DNA of 14,163 nt from Parabacteroides sp. AM08-6. GTDB lineage: Bacteria > Bacteroidota > Bacteroidia > Bacteroidales > Tannerellaceae. The number at the start of each line of letters is the position of its first letter. Within the stretch, counting starts at the first letter, position 1. The stretch spans positions 7,762 to 21,924 of the forward strand of contig NZ_QRMP01000041.1 of NCBI RefSeq assembly GCF_003473295.1, written 5' to 3'. The notes under the pieces were generated by a model. It was given only the letters and a program-made list of their open reading frames with translations, was not told where the DNA came from and ran no database searches. Of this stretch, positions 1 through 7,512 are shown piece by piece. Position numbers and translations under genes: made by a program.

Positions 1-44
1 GATTGATTGCTAACATTCGTAGTGTGGCACAAAGTTCCAACTAA
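1..44 (+). CDS. Possible 3' tail of an upstream gene (partial)
   Basis: Only one forward frame is open from the window edge; starting at base 3 it reads ...IANIRSVAQSSN and stops with TAA at 42-44. The other two forward frames stop almost at once. The stop lies 18 bp before the start of the next gene, a spacing common inside operons. The piece is too short to name, and a frame open for 13 codons could be chance. If it is real, the gene at 63 is probably co-transcribed with it. Confidence 0.3.
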   Translation, partial: LIANIRSVAQSSN

Positions 45-62
45 TAGTAAAAAACAAAAAAG

Positions 63-725
63 ATGAAAAAGCTTATATTATTGGCATGGATTATTACTCT
101 GTCTATCAGTGTTTACGGACAAGCGCTCGATACTATTACAGATAGGGCAACCAACGATAAAGGGAAGTTAGACAGGGTAACAAAATCCATAGGATTAAAT
201 TATAAACTTCCTAAAGAATATGTTGCTACCGAGGAGTTCGATTTGAAATACCCACCAGCTAATCCTGTAGAGTTATTAAGAACGACATTTGGTATTAAAA
301 CATCCAAATGGATACATGAAGACAAGGAATGCGTTATATTCATAAGATGTACAGGTATGAGAAAAGACATTGATAAATCCATTGACGACTTGCCGGAAAA
401 TGTATTTTCCTGGATAAGAAATTCCTTGAAGATGGGCTACTTTAATAGAAATACCACAGATGAGCAGATGGAGATGTTGAAAAAGATTATAACGATTTGG
501 ACTCCCCAAAAATCAAAGGAAGTTTTTAACGCGCATTATGTGATTACTTACCCCATAAAAGAAAAGAAAGCCGTGTATCAAGGTAAATACAGGCACAGAT
601 TAGAGCTGATTATGACAAAATGGGGAGAATCACTTACCATTTCATTCTTGCTAACTAAAAAGGGCAATAGGCATATTGACAAATATATAAAAGATGTGGA
701 AGGAGCCTTTTGGTTTGATGATTGA
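63..725 (+). CDS. Secreted protein of unknown function, 220 aa
   Basis: I do not recognise a family. The protein opens with a classic Sec signal peptide: Lys-Lys at 2-3, a hydrophobic core at about 4-18, and a likely signal peptidase I site near residue 20 (VYGQ). There is no lipobox, so it should be periplasmic or surface-released. The mature part is about 200 residues, mixed polar with many Lys, and has two Cys about 7 residues apart (in KECVIFIRC) that could pair. It contains no further hydrophobic stretch and no catalytic motif that I can see. The start ATG at 63 is preceded by an A-rich leader typical of Bacteroidota and is the only start that keeps the signal peptide. No promoter match is seen in the 62 bp available, so transcription may come from upstream. 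The base composition is more AT-rich than the catabolic genes to the right. Confidence 0.75.
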   Translation: MKKLILLAWIITLSISVYGQALDTITDRATNDKGKLDRVTKSIGLNYKLPKEYVATEEFDLKYPPANPVELLRTTFGIKTSKWIHEDKECVIFIRCTGMRKDIDKSIDDLPENVFSWIRNSLKMGYFNRNTTDEQMEMLKKIITIWTPQKSKEVFNAHYVITYPIKEKKAVYQGKYRHRLELIMTKWGESLTISFLLTKKGNRHIDKYIKDVEGAFWFDD

Positions 726-754
726 TTAATTTATCCGAAAATGTGATGAAGCAT

Positions 755-800
755 AAAAAAAGAGGTGCGACAGATTTCATCCATACGCAACCTCCTTTAT
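755..800. terminator. Hairpin between converging genes, likely bidirectional terminator
   Basis: Arms 761-769 (AGAGGTGCG) and 786-794 (CGCAACCTC) pair with one bulged base. An A run lies on the left (755-760) and CTTTATTAT on the right, so each strand has a U-rich tail. It lies 36 bp past the stop of the left gene and 27 bp past the stop of the minus-strand DUF1080 gene, as expected for a shared terminator. Confidence 0.6.
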
Positions 801-820
801 TATAAACAATTAAAAACAAA

Positions 821-1561
821 TTACTTCAATTCCCGTATCTTGATATTGCGGAACCAGATAGGGTATCCATGATCTTGCAAGCCGATATAGCCTTCATGGG
901 CAATACCTTCGGTAAATCCGGGGAAATCCTTGAATTTACTGTTTGCAACCAGTTCATCCCATTCCTTGCTCCATAAAGTATATTGAACCACTTTTTTGCC
1001 ATTTTGAGTATGAGTAACTTTACCGTCTTTCACTTTTATAACGATGGTATTCCACTCTCCGGCCGGTTTTACTGTTTTCGGATCGGCTGGAAGCATATCA
1101 TACAAAGAACCTGCCAAATGATTTGCCAGCTGATTGTCTGATGCATCTACATTGTCTAAAACCTGTACCTCGGGAGCTGCGTAGTAAATAGGCTGACCCG
1201 GAACTTCACGTACATAATAAAAGATACCGGAATTACCCATCTTACTTGTTTTCCAGTCCACTGAAAGCTCGAAGTTTTTATATTTCTTGTTTTGATACAG
1301 AATATCACCGTTAGCACCCTGTCCCGGTTGTCTTCCTTCACCTGTAAAAACTTTCATTGCATTGTCTTCGATAACCCAGTTGGCAGGCATACCGGAACCA
1401 TTACACTGACGCCATCCGGAAAAATCTTTTCCGTTAAACAATAAGGTCCAGCCCTGTTTCTTTTCTTTTTCCGTCAACGTATTATTTGCTTTCTGAGCAA
1501 AACAGGGAACTGCGGTCGTAATGGCCAAAAGAACTAAAAATGATTTCAACAAATTTTTCAT
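821..1561 (-). CDS. DUF1080 / 3-keto-disaccharide hydrolase-like secreted protein
   Basis: This is a 246-aa member of the DUF1080 family (PF06439), a concanavalin-like beta-sandwich. The family is now linked to cleavage of 3-keto-glycosides and is abundant in Bacteroidota. Residues 1-23 are a Sec signal peptide (KNLL...VPCFAQ); the Cys there is not a lipobox because Pro precedes it. Hallmarks seen are the N-terminal GWTLLFNGKDFSGWR block, the central GNSGIFYYVRE and EVQVLDN motifs that line the presumed active-site face, and the C-terminal GYIGLQDHGYPIWFRNIKI strand pair. The length is normal for a single-domain member. I chose the ATG at 1561 rather than an in-frame ATG 14 codons upstream, because the longer form would bury the signal peptide and run over the -7 box. 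It is monocistronic on the minus strand. The true substrate cannot be read from sequence, and no partner 3-dehydrogenase lies in the window. Confidence 0.88.
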   Translation of the reverse strand: MKNLLKSFLVLLAITTAVPCFAQKANNTLTEKEKKQGWTLLFNGKDFSGWRQCNGSGMPANWVIEDNAMKVFTGEGRQPGQGANGDILYQNKKYKNFELSVDWKTSKMGNSGIFYYVREVPGQPIYYAAPEVQVLDNVDASDNQLANHLAGSLYDMLPADPKTVKPAGEWNTIVIKVKDGKVTHTQNGKKVVQYTLWSKEWDELVANSKFKDFPGFTEGIAHEGYIGLQDHGYPIWFRNIKIRELK

Positions 1562-1605
1562 GATACATTCTATTTGATTAGACTTTGAGAATATTAAAAA
1601 CAATA

Positions 1606-1613
1606 CAAAGATA
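1606..1613 (-). promoter_or_regulatory. Putative -7 box for the DUF1080 gene
   Basis: The plus strand reads CAAAGATA, which on the minus strand is TATCTTTG, a full match to the Bacteroidota -7 consensus TAnnTTTG. It would start RNA about 38 nt before the ATG at 1561. No good TTTG-like -33 box is found 19-21 nt upstream, so activation by a regulator is possible. Confidence 0.5.
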
Positions 1614-1644
1614 TAAATTATTTCATATATATTTCCCGTCGGAA

Positions 1645-1702
1645 CCGGAACTTTTCCTATCGGATGTGTTACCCTTTCATCATTCCGGAACTTGACCGAT
1701 AG
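1645..1702. repeat. Direct repeat CCGGAACTT with inverted CTATCGG/CCGATAG
   Basis: CCGGAACTT occurs at 1645-1653 and exactly 40 bp later at 1685-1693. Each copy is followed by half of an inverted pair, CTATCGG (1657-1663) and CCGATAG (1696-1702). The block lies about 30-90 bp upstream of the putative DUF1080 -7 box, a reasonable place for a regulator site. The function is inferred only from position. Confidence 0.4.
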
Positions 1703-1789
1703 CCAAACCTTTATTCTGATATCGGATTCGGGTTCGGGATGTGAAATGACAGCAATAACATATACACATTAATAGCAAGTATTTTATGA

Positions 1790-1829
1790 AAAAGGTAGGC
1801 GGCTTTTCTCTAAAAGGTAGGCGGCTTTT
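1790..1829. repeat. Two tandem copies of AAAAGGTAGGCGGCTTTT, period 22 bp
   Basis: The 18-mer is present without mismatch at 1790-1807 and 1812-1829, separated by CTCT. Each copy has self-complementary ends (AAAAG and CTTTT). It is not in a gene and not near a recognisable promoter. It may be a remnant of a dispersed Bacteroides intergenic repeat, a protein-binding site, or a local duplication. Confidence 0.7.
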
Positions 1830-1899
1830 TGGAGACAGGTCATAGTCTTTTGATTGAATGTTCACAGTCTCGTAAAACAATAAATATCTGCCATTTACG

Positions 1900-1973
1900 G
1901 TGAAAGCTGAAAAACTATTCTTATTTTGAAGCGTTTCACTTCCATCGGTACCTTACTTTCACTGCATTCACTG
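1900..1973. repeat. Imperfect inverted repeat plus TTCACTG direct repeats
   Basis: GTGAAAGCT (1900-1908) pairs with AGCGTTTCAC (1930-1939) with one bulge, making a hairpin-like structure. TTCACTG is then repeated at 1958-1964 and 1967-1973, nine bases apart. The many GTGAA/TTCAC words on both strands stand out from the surrounding AT-rich sequence. No gene is evident. This could be part of a small RNA or a degenerate repeat. Confidence 0.35.
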
Positions 1974-2020
1974 TAATGTACTGACTCAATTTCTCTTACA
2001 TCAGCGTGAACCTGATACAA

Positions 2021-2064
2021 AAAAATAATAATAAGGTTTGAGAGGTAACCTTATTATTATTTTT
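2021..2064. terminator. Strong terminator after lpxA (perfect 18-bp stem)
   Basis: Arms 2021-2038 and 2047-2064 are perfectly complementary: an AAGGTT/AACCTT base extended by an AT-only stem, with an 8-nt loop at 2039-2046. On the minus strand the RNA ends in a U run (complement of the A tract from 2019). It lies 23 bp past the stop of the lpxA-like gene, the last of the efflux operon. The plus strand also ends in TTTTTCTTTT, so it could stop transcripts from either side. Confidence 0.8.
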
Positions 2065-2087
2065 CTTTTCTCTTAAATAACCATCTT

Positions 2088-2855
2088 TTATTTGATGATA
2101 CCGAGCTTTGATTCACCGATAAAATCAATGATATGCTGAATCTCTTCACTCATCGGCACCTGGTCCTTAATCATCAGCAAGGCATCGAAGATACTCGTAT
2201 TGCCTTGGTAAATGATACGGTAGGCATGGCTGATATGCTTGATTACCTTATCGCTTACACCTTCGTGCAACAGAATAACAGAATTAACGCCATAATAGGT
2301 TGTCGGCTCCTGTGCAGCCACGATATAGGGAGGCACGTCCTTACGGAAGCGGCAACCGGTCTGCGTCATCGACCATTTCCCGACGCGACAGCCCTGGCTT
2401 ACCAGCACATTCCCGCCGAAAATAACATAATCTTCTATTTTGCAGTTTCCGGAAATCTTGCTACCATAACCGAATACGCTATGGTTTCCGATATGTGTAT
2501 CGTGGGAGACATGAACACCTTCGTGCAGGAAGTTACCACTGCCGATAACCGTCTTGCCTTCAGCAGTCGTTGCGCGGTTAATCACCACGTTTTCACGGAT
2601 TACATTATCATCGCCTATTTCAGCAATCGTATCGCCTCCTTCATATTTGAAATCCTGTGGTTCGGCAGCAATTACAGCCCCATTGAATATCCGGTTTCTT
2701 TTTCCCAGACGAGCACCACTCATTATACTGGCATAAGGCATAATCTCACAATTATCGCCGATTTCCACATTCTTATCAATGTAAGCAAAAGGATGAACAA
2801 TTACATTCTCACCCAACTTTGCACCGGCATCTACATAAGCTAACGGACTTATCAT
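2088..2855 (-). CDS. lpxA: LpxA-like acyl-ACP:UDP-sugar O-acyltransferase (divergent)
   Basis: This 255-aa protein is a left-handed beta-helix acyltransferase of the LpxA family, which transfers a 3-hydroxyacyl chain from ACP to UDP-GlcNAc in the cytoplasm as the first step of lipid A synthesis. The hexapeptide repeats run through about residues 1-185 (for example LGENVI, IGDNCE, IGSGNF, IGNHSV), followed by the helical C-terminal domain. The catalytic His is present as H118 in VHVSHD (E. coli H125). The sequence departs from E. coli LpxA elsewhere: the VHQFC motif (H160) is VSQGC, the GHV histidine (H144) is an Asn (GNC), and the LKRRGF segment that helps bind the nucleotide is LLHEGV. It begins 22 bp after the outer membrane factor gene and is clearly the last gene of the efflux operon, not the usual lpxD-lpxC/fabZ-lpxA cluster. 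It is therefore probably a second paralogue with altered acceptor or chain specificity; that part is inference. Confidence 0.85.
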   Translation of the reverse strand: MISPLAYVDAGAKLGENVIVHPFAYIDKNVEIGDNCEIMPYASIMSGARLGKRNRIFNGAVIAAEPQDFKYEGGDTIAEIGDDNVIRENVVINRATTAEGKTVIGSGNFLHEGVHVSHDTHIGNHSVFGYGSKISGNCKIEDYVIFGGNVLVSQGCRVGKWSMTQTGCRFRKDVPPYIVAAQEPTTYYGVNSVILLHEGVSDKVIKHISHAYRIIYQGNTSIFDALLMIKDQVPMSEEIQHIIDFIGESKLGIIK

Positions 2856-2877
2856 AATACATCAAATTTATTAGTTA

Positions 2878-4263
2878 TTATTCTCTTCCGCCACCCAACG
2901 CCTGATACAGGTTGATAACAGCCTGCATACGCTGGAACGTATCGGATACTTCATTCAATTGAGCATTCAGCAAAGATTGTTGTGCTGTAAGGATTTCCAA
3001 ATAAGTAGCGTCAGCGGAATGGAACAGGGATTGCGTATAATCGACTGCCTGTATCAACTCTGCCACCTGTGCCCGATGTTCGGTCATTTTCTTGGTTGCC
3101 GTCTCATACAAAAACAAGGCATTGCTTACTTCTTTTCCGGCATTCAGGATACTCTGCTGGAAGTTCATCCGAGCAATTTCTTCTTCTGCTTTCGTTACCT
3201 TCAAATTAGCAATCAATTTACCGCGGTTGAAGATTGGTTGTGCCAAGGATGCCATGGCCTGTGCCAGAAAGACGCCCGGATTGGCAACAGATACACCCGA
3301 ACCATTCGTCCAGCCGGCTGTTCCTCCGATTGTCAGTGAAGGATAGAAAGCCGAACGAGCCTGATTTGTTGTATAATAAGCACCAGCCAACGCCATTTCG
3401 GCCGCTTTCACGTCCGGACGGTTAGCCAATAACTGGAGAGGAACACCGGTTGCCAAATCGTCCGGCATCTGCTGATTTTCGAGTACCCCTCTTTCGATAG
3501 AATGAGGAGGCTGTGCCAACAATACGGAAAGAGCATTCTCCGTTTCACGTACCTGACGGCGTAAATCAGCCAGAGAGGCTTCCACCTGATGACTATTGGC
3601 TTTCGCCTGTGTAACGGCAGCTTCATTAGTCATTCCGGCCTCTTTCATCGCCTCCATCGCACGGACATTCTCTTTCCAGATTTTAGACGTTTCTTCACTG
3701 ATGGCTACCTGACGGTCAAGCATCAATAAAGTATAGTAAGCATTTGCTATACCTGAAATCAACTGGGAACGGACAGCCTGCTGATACGCTTGGCTTTGCA
3801 ACAATGAGGCTTTTGCTCCCCTACTGGCATTCAACAGTTTTCCAAACAAATCGATTTCCCAACTGGCTGCCATAGGGAGGGTATAAGCCTTAGCACTTGT
3901 ACCTCCATCCATAGAAGTTATCGTACCCTGCGGAGCCAAATTCAGGGAAGGCAGATACGATAAACGAGCCGACATCAACAACGTCTTGGCCTCGTCTACC
4001 CTCAGAATAGCGGACTGCAAATCCACATTACCTTCAAGTCCCTGTAAAATCAGGGCCTGCAACTTTTCGTCCCGGAACACTTCTTGCCAAGGCAAGTTGC
4101 CCATATTGGTCGTATCGGTTACAGCCAGTGTATCCATTTCAGAAACCGGGTCACGATACAAGGCCGACGCATCAATATCTTTCGGACGATCATAAGATTT
4201 ATAGATGTGGCAACTACTCAGCAGAGCGGTTGCACACATCATATATATAATTTTTTTCTTCAT
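2878..4263 (-). CDS. TolC/NodT-type outer membrane efflux lipoprotein
   Basis: This 461-aa protein is the outer membrane channel of an RND pump (NodT / OEP family, two OEP repeats at about 60-245 and 265-455). It has a lipoprotein signal: MKKK, a hydrophobic core, and lipobox LLSSC with Cys18 as the predicted lipid anchor. Typical features are the long Ala/Gln/Glu-rich helices that form the trimeric periplasmic tunnel, the ANRPDVKAAEMAL signature opening the second repeat, and the SAFYPSLTIGGTAG and PIFNRGKLIANL stretches of the beta-barrel strands. The length is normal for the family. The start codon lies 9 bp after the stop of the RND gene, so the two are translationally close. It works with the two genes upstream as the exit duct. 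The exported compounds cannot be deduced. Confidence 0.93.
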   Translation of the reverse strand: MKKKIIYMMCATALLSSCHIYKSYDRPKDIDASALYRDPVSEMDTLAVTDTTNMGNLPWQEVFRDEKLQALILQGLEGNVDLQSAILRVDEAKTLLMSARLSYLPSLNLAPQGTITSMDGGTSAKAYTLPMAASWEIDLFGKLLNASRGAKASLLQSQAYQQAVRSQLISGIANAYYTLLMLDRQVAISEETSKIWKENVRAMEAMKEAGMTNEAAVTQAKANSHQVEASLADLRRQVRETENALSVLLAQPPHSIERGVLENQQMPDDLATGVPLQLLANRPDVKAAEMALAGAYYTTNQARSAFYPSLTIGGTAGWTNGSGVSVANPGVFLAQAMASLAQPIFNRGKLIANLKVTKAEEEIARMNFQQSILNAGKEVSNALFLYETATKKMTEHRAQVAELIQAVDYTQSLFHSADATYLEILTAQQSLLNAQLNEVSDTFQRMQAVINLYQALGGGRE

Positions 4264-4272
4264 TGTCTTCTC

Positions 4273-7200
4273 TTATTTTGTTTTTGCGTACTGTTCTATT
4301 TCCGTATTCAGGTCGCTGTTATCCAAGTCTTCCCATTCAATCGGCTTAAATTTCTCCTGCAGATACTGGAAGGCCACAAACAAAGCCGGCACAATCAATA
4401 TCTGGAAAATCATACCGATAAACATACCACCGATAGCAGCCGTTCCTAAAGTACGGTTACCGTGAGCACCTACACCGAAAGCGAACATCATAGGCAACAG
4501 ACCGACAACCATAGCCAGAGAGGTCATCAAGATAGGACGCAAACGGGCTGCAGCACCTAATACGGCGGCCCAGGTTATACTCATACCCATACGGCGGCGT
4601 TCAAGGGCGAACTCTACAATCAAAATCGCATTTTTAGCCAACAGACCCATCAACATGATTAAGGCAATCTGCATATAAATATTATTCGACATCGTACCTA
4701 AAATCATCTTCAGTGCCGGAATATTTCCTAAAGCGGCCCATCCCTGAACAAACAGGAAGCTACCCATCAAACCGAACGGAATAGAAAGCAGTACGGCCAA
4801 CGGCAGGATATAACTTTCATACTGCGCACTCAGCAACAAATATACAAACACGAAGCAAAGCAAGAAAATCAAACCGGTTGTACTACCGCTGGTTGCAGCT
4901 TCCTCACGTGCCATACCTCCCAGTTCGTAACCGAAACCTGTAGGTAAGGTCGTTGAAGCCACTTCCTCAAGCGCTTTCAGAGCCTGACCACTAGTATAAC
5001 CTTCTGCCGGAGCCACCATCACCTTGATAGATGTATACATATTGAAACGGCTAATGATATCCGGTCCGTACACTTTCTGAATGGTGATAAACTGAGAGAT
5101 AGGAGCCATCTCGTTACCGTTCTTCACTTTTACATTTTTCAATGATTCCAGATTCGTTCTTAATGAAGGATCGGCCTGGACCATTACACGGTACATCTTA
5201 CCGAAACGGTTGAAGTTTGATGCATACAAACCACCGTAATATCCCTGAAGTGTCATCAGGATATCGCTGGGACTGATACCAACCTTTTTACAGGCAGCTG
5301 CATCAATATCAATCATATACTGCGGGAAAGTCGGGTTAAATGTACTCTGTGCCGACTTAATTTCAGGACGAGCCGTCAATGCAGCCATATAATCTTTGGA
5401 AACGGTAAAGAATCTATCCAGACTACCACCCGTCTTATCCTGCATATTCAATTCGATATCACTGGAAGCCGAATATCCCGGAATCATAGGCGGAGTAAAG
5501 AACAATACTTGTGCATCCTTTACAACTTTCTGAGCACGCATAAACAAACTACCGTAAACCACTTCCGAACTCTGCATCAGCGAACGTTCTTCCCAGTCTT
5601 TCAACTTAATGATAAAAGAACCGTAAGAAGAGCCCTGGCCACCGATAAAACTAAAACCGGTGATTGCCGTACGTGATTTTACAGCCGGGTCCGAAGCAAT
5701 CAGGCTGTCTACACGTTCCATCACTTCCTGAGTACGTTCCATGGAAGTTCCCGGAGGTAGAGTTACAGCTCCCATAATCGTACCCGTATCTTCGTTCGGC
5801 ACCATACCTGTCGGCGTTATCTGCATCAAAAATATCAATAAGACAATAGAACCGGCAACTGTTCCGAATGCCAACCATTTTTTCTGAATAAAGAACAGGA
5901 CACGTTTCTTATAACTCTTTAATAAGGAATCATACGCCACATTAAATGAAGTATGGAAACGAGAGACGAAAGTCGTTTTCTTCGCTGCATGTTCCTCATC
6001 ATGAGGTTTCAGGAACATTGCACACAAAGCCGGACTCAATGTCAATGCGTTCAATGCGGACAAACCAATTGCTATGGCCATAGTCAAACCGAACTGGCGA
6101 TAGAAAGTACCCGCAGTACCTCCCATAAAACTTACGGGGATAAATACGGACATCATTACTAATGTAATAGAGACGATAGCCCCTCCCAATTCACTCATCG
6201 CATCGATAGAAGCTTGTTTCGCCGATTTATATCCCTGGTCCAGTTTCGCATGGACCCCCTCGACGACGACTATCGCATCATCGACCACAATGGCAATGGC
6301 AAGCACCATCGCACAAAGAGTCAGCAAGTTGATACTAAATCCAATCATTGACAACAAGAAGAAAGTACCAATCAATGCAACCGGAATGGCAATAGCCGGT
6401 ATCAAGGTAGAACGCAAATCCTGTAAGAAAATATATACCACGATAAATACCAGGATAAATGCTTCCAGCAAAGTCTTGATAACCTCATGGATAGACGCAT
6501 ACAAGAAATCGTTGGCATTCATGGATACTTCTATCTTCATTCCCGGCGGCATGGATTTCTCCGACCTTTCCAACAATTCTTGAATATTATTGATAGTTTC
6601 CGTTGCATTCGTTCCGGCCATCTGATAAACGATACAAGCTACGGCATTATGTCCGTTCACTTTATTGGAAAAAGTATAAGTCAAACGTCCCAATTCAATG
6701 TCAGCAATATCCTTCAAACGAAGCACTTCACCGTCAGGCAAGGCTTTAACCACCATATTTTCAAATTCTTCCGGAGTCTGCAAACGTCCTTTATAACGAA
6801 TTGTATATTGGAATGTTTGATTTCCCTGTTCTCCAAAAGAACCGGGAGCTGCTTCCACGTTCTGTTCAGCCAAGACAGCCGAGACATCCGAAGGAACCAA
6901 ATGATACTGGGCCATCACATCCGGTTTCAACCAGATACGCATGGAGTAGTCCGTACCCAACACATTCGCATCACCTACACCAGGAACACGCTGAACTTCC
7001 GGAATCAGGTTAATCTTCGCGTAGTTTTCTATAAACTTCTGGTCATAACGATCTTCCGCATCATATACGGCAAAAACAACCAACATTGAGTTCTGGCGTT
7101 TCTGAGTCGTCACACCAATTTTTGTTACTTCCGCCGGCAACAATCCCTGAGCCATGGTCACACGGTTCTGAACATTGACAGCAGCCATATCCGGGTTCGT

Positions 7201-7494
7201 ACCCTGTTTAAAATATATGGAAATATCAGCAGAACCGTTATTGGAGGCATTGGAAGTCATGTACATCATGTTTTCAACACCGTTAATCTGGTCTTCCAGC
7301 GGCGCGATAACACTATTCAATACAGTCTGCGCATTAGCACCTGTATAAGTGGCCCTTACCGATACGGTAGGAGGTGCGATGTCCGGATATTGAGTAATAG
7401 GCAGCGAAATCAAGCCTAATATACCCAAGATGACAATTACGATGGAAATCACCGTAGAAAGCACCGGACGGTTAATAAATCTATCTAATTTCAT
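4273..7494 (-). CDS. RND-family (AcrB/MexB-type, HAE1) inner membrane efflux transporter
   Basis: This 1073-aa protein is the proton-driven inner membrane pump. It has the standard RND layout: a first membrane helix after the conserved NRPVLSTVISIVIVILG start, a large periplasmic loop (about 35-340), helices 2-6, a second large loop (about 560-880), and helices 8-12. The proton-relay residues are seen as D405 and D406 in VVDDAIVVVEG and K954 in LLAKNAILIVEF (AcrB D407, D408, K940). The signature QYPDIAPPTVSV and the glycine-rich PGTSMERT region place it in the hydrophobe/amphiphile (HAE1) subgroup rather than the metal-exporting one. It is slightly longer than E. coli AcrB, with a charged C-terminal tail. 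The gene lies 60 bp after the membrane fusion protein gene, with a hairpin in the gap. Likely substrates are drugs, bile salts or detergents by family analogy; Bacteroides Bme pumps are relatives in kind. The exact spectrum is unknown. Confidence 0.97.
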   Translation of the reverse strand: MKLDRFINRPVLSTVISIVIVILGILGLISLPITQYPDIAPPTVSVRATYTGANAQTVLNSVIAPLEDQINGVENMMYMTSNASNNGSADISIYFKQGTNPDMAAVNVQNRVTMAQGLLPAEVTKIGVTTQKRQNSMLVVFAVYDAEDRYDQKFIENYAKINLIPEVQRVPGVGDANVLGTDYSMRIWLKPDVMAQYHLVPSDVSAVLAEQNVEAAPGSFGEQGNQTFQYTIRYKGRLQTPEEFENMVVKALPDGEVLRLKDIADIELGRLTYTFSNKVNGHNAVACIVYQMAGTNATETINNIQELLERSEKSMPPGMKIEVSMNANDFLYASIHEVIKTLLEAFILVFIVVYIFLQDLRSTLIPAIAIPVALIGTFFLLSMIGFSINLLTLCAMVLAIAIVVDDAIVVVEGVHAKLDQGYKSAKQASIDAMSELGGAIVSITLVMMSVFIPVSFMGGTAGTFYRQFGLTMAIAIGLSALNALTLSPALCAMFLKPHDEEHAAKKTTFVSRFHTSFNVAYDSLLKSYKKRVLFFIQKKWLAFGTVAGSIVLLIFLMQITPTGMVPNEDTGTIMGAVTLPPGTSMERTQEVMERVDSLIASDPAVKSRTAITGFSFIGGQGSSYGSFIIKLKDWEERSLMQSSEVVYGSLFMRAQKVVKDAQVLFFTPPMIPGYSASSDIELNMQDKTGGSLDRFFTVSKDYMAALTARPEIKSAQSTFNPTFPQYMIDIDAAACKKVGISPSDILMTLQGYYGGLYASNFNRFGKMYRVMVQADPSLRTNLESLKNVKVKNGNEMAPISQFITIQKVYGPDIISRFNMYTSIKVMVAPAEGYTSGQALKALEEVASTTLPTGFGYELGGMAREEAATSGSTTGLIFLLCFVFVYLLLSAQYESYILPLAVLLSIPFGLMGSFLFVQGWAALGNIPALKMILGTMSNNIYMQIALIMLMGLLAKNAILIVEFALERRRMGMSITWAAVLGAAARLRPILMTSLAMVVGLLPMMFAFGVGAHGNRTLGTAAIGGMFIGMIFQILIVPALFVAFQYLQEKFKPIEWEDLDNSDLNTEIEQYAKTK

Positions 7495-7512
7495 ATTTTA
7501 CTTTTTTATACG

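Larger units (their letters stand above)
1562..2087. other. 526-bp gene-free spacer, repeat-rich
   Basis: I see no convincing gene here. The stretch holds, from right to left on the minus strand, the lpxA-operon terminator (2021-2064), a structured and repeat-containing segment (about 1895-1975), a tandem 18-bp repeat (1790-1829), the CCGGAACTT repeat block, and the DUF1080 promoter. A 66-codon minus-strand reading frame (1680-1880) and a 19-codon plus-strand frame (1786-1845) cross the tandem repeat. Neither resembles a known protein, and the 22-bp repeat period is not a multiple of three. Confidence 0.6.

Noticed and set aside
1562..1603. Longer N terminus for the DUF1080 protein from an upstream in-frame ATG
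   Set aside because: It would place 14 residues before a normal signal peptide and begin next to the putative -7 box.
1786..1845. 19-codon plus-strand peptide (starts MKKVGGFSLKGRR)
   Set aside because: It is tempting as a small basic peptide, but it is formed by the tandem 18-mer, with no promoter or conservation evidence.
1680..1880. 66-codon minus-strand frame across the tandem repeat
   Set aside because: The composition is odd, it has no recognised domain, and it crosses a repeat with a period that breaks the frame between copies. More likely chance.
1700..2064. CRISPR array or insertion-sequence remnant in the repeat-rich spacer
   Set aside because: There are only two copies of the 18-mer with a 4-bp gap, no regular spacers, no transposase fragment, no terminal inverted repeats and no target duplication.
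2133..2843. Long open frame (236 codons) on the plus strand opposite the lpxA-like gene
   Set aside because: It lies wholly antisense to a well-supported gene, has no domain features or signal, and such mirror frames are common opposite hexapeptide-repeat genes.
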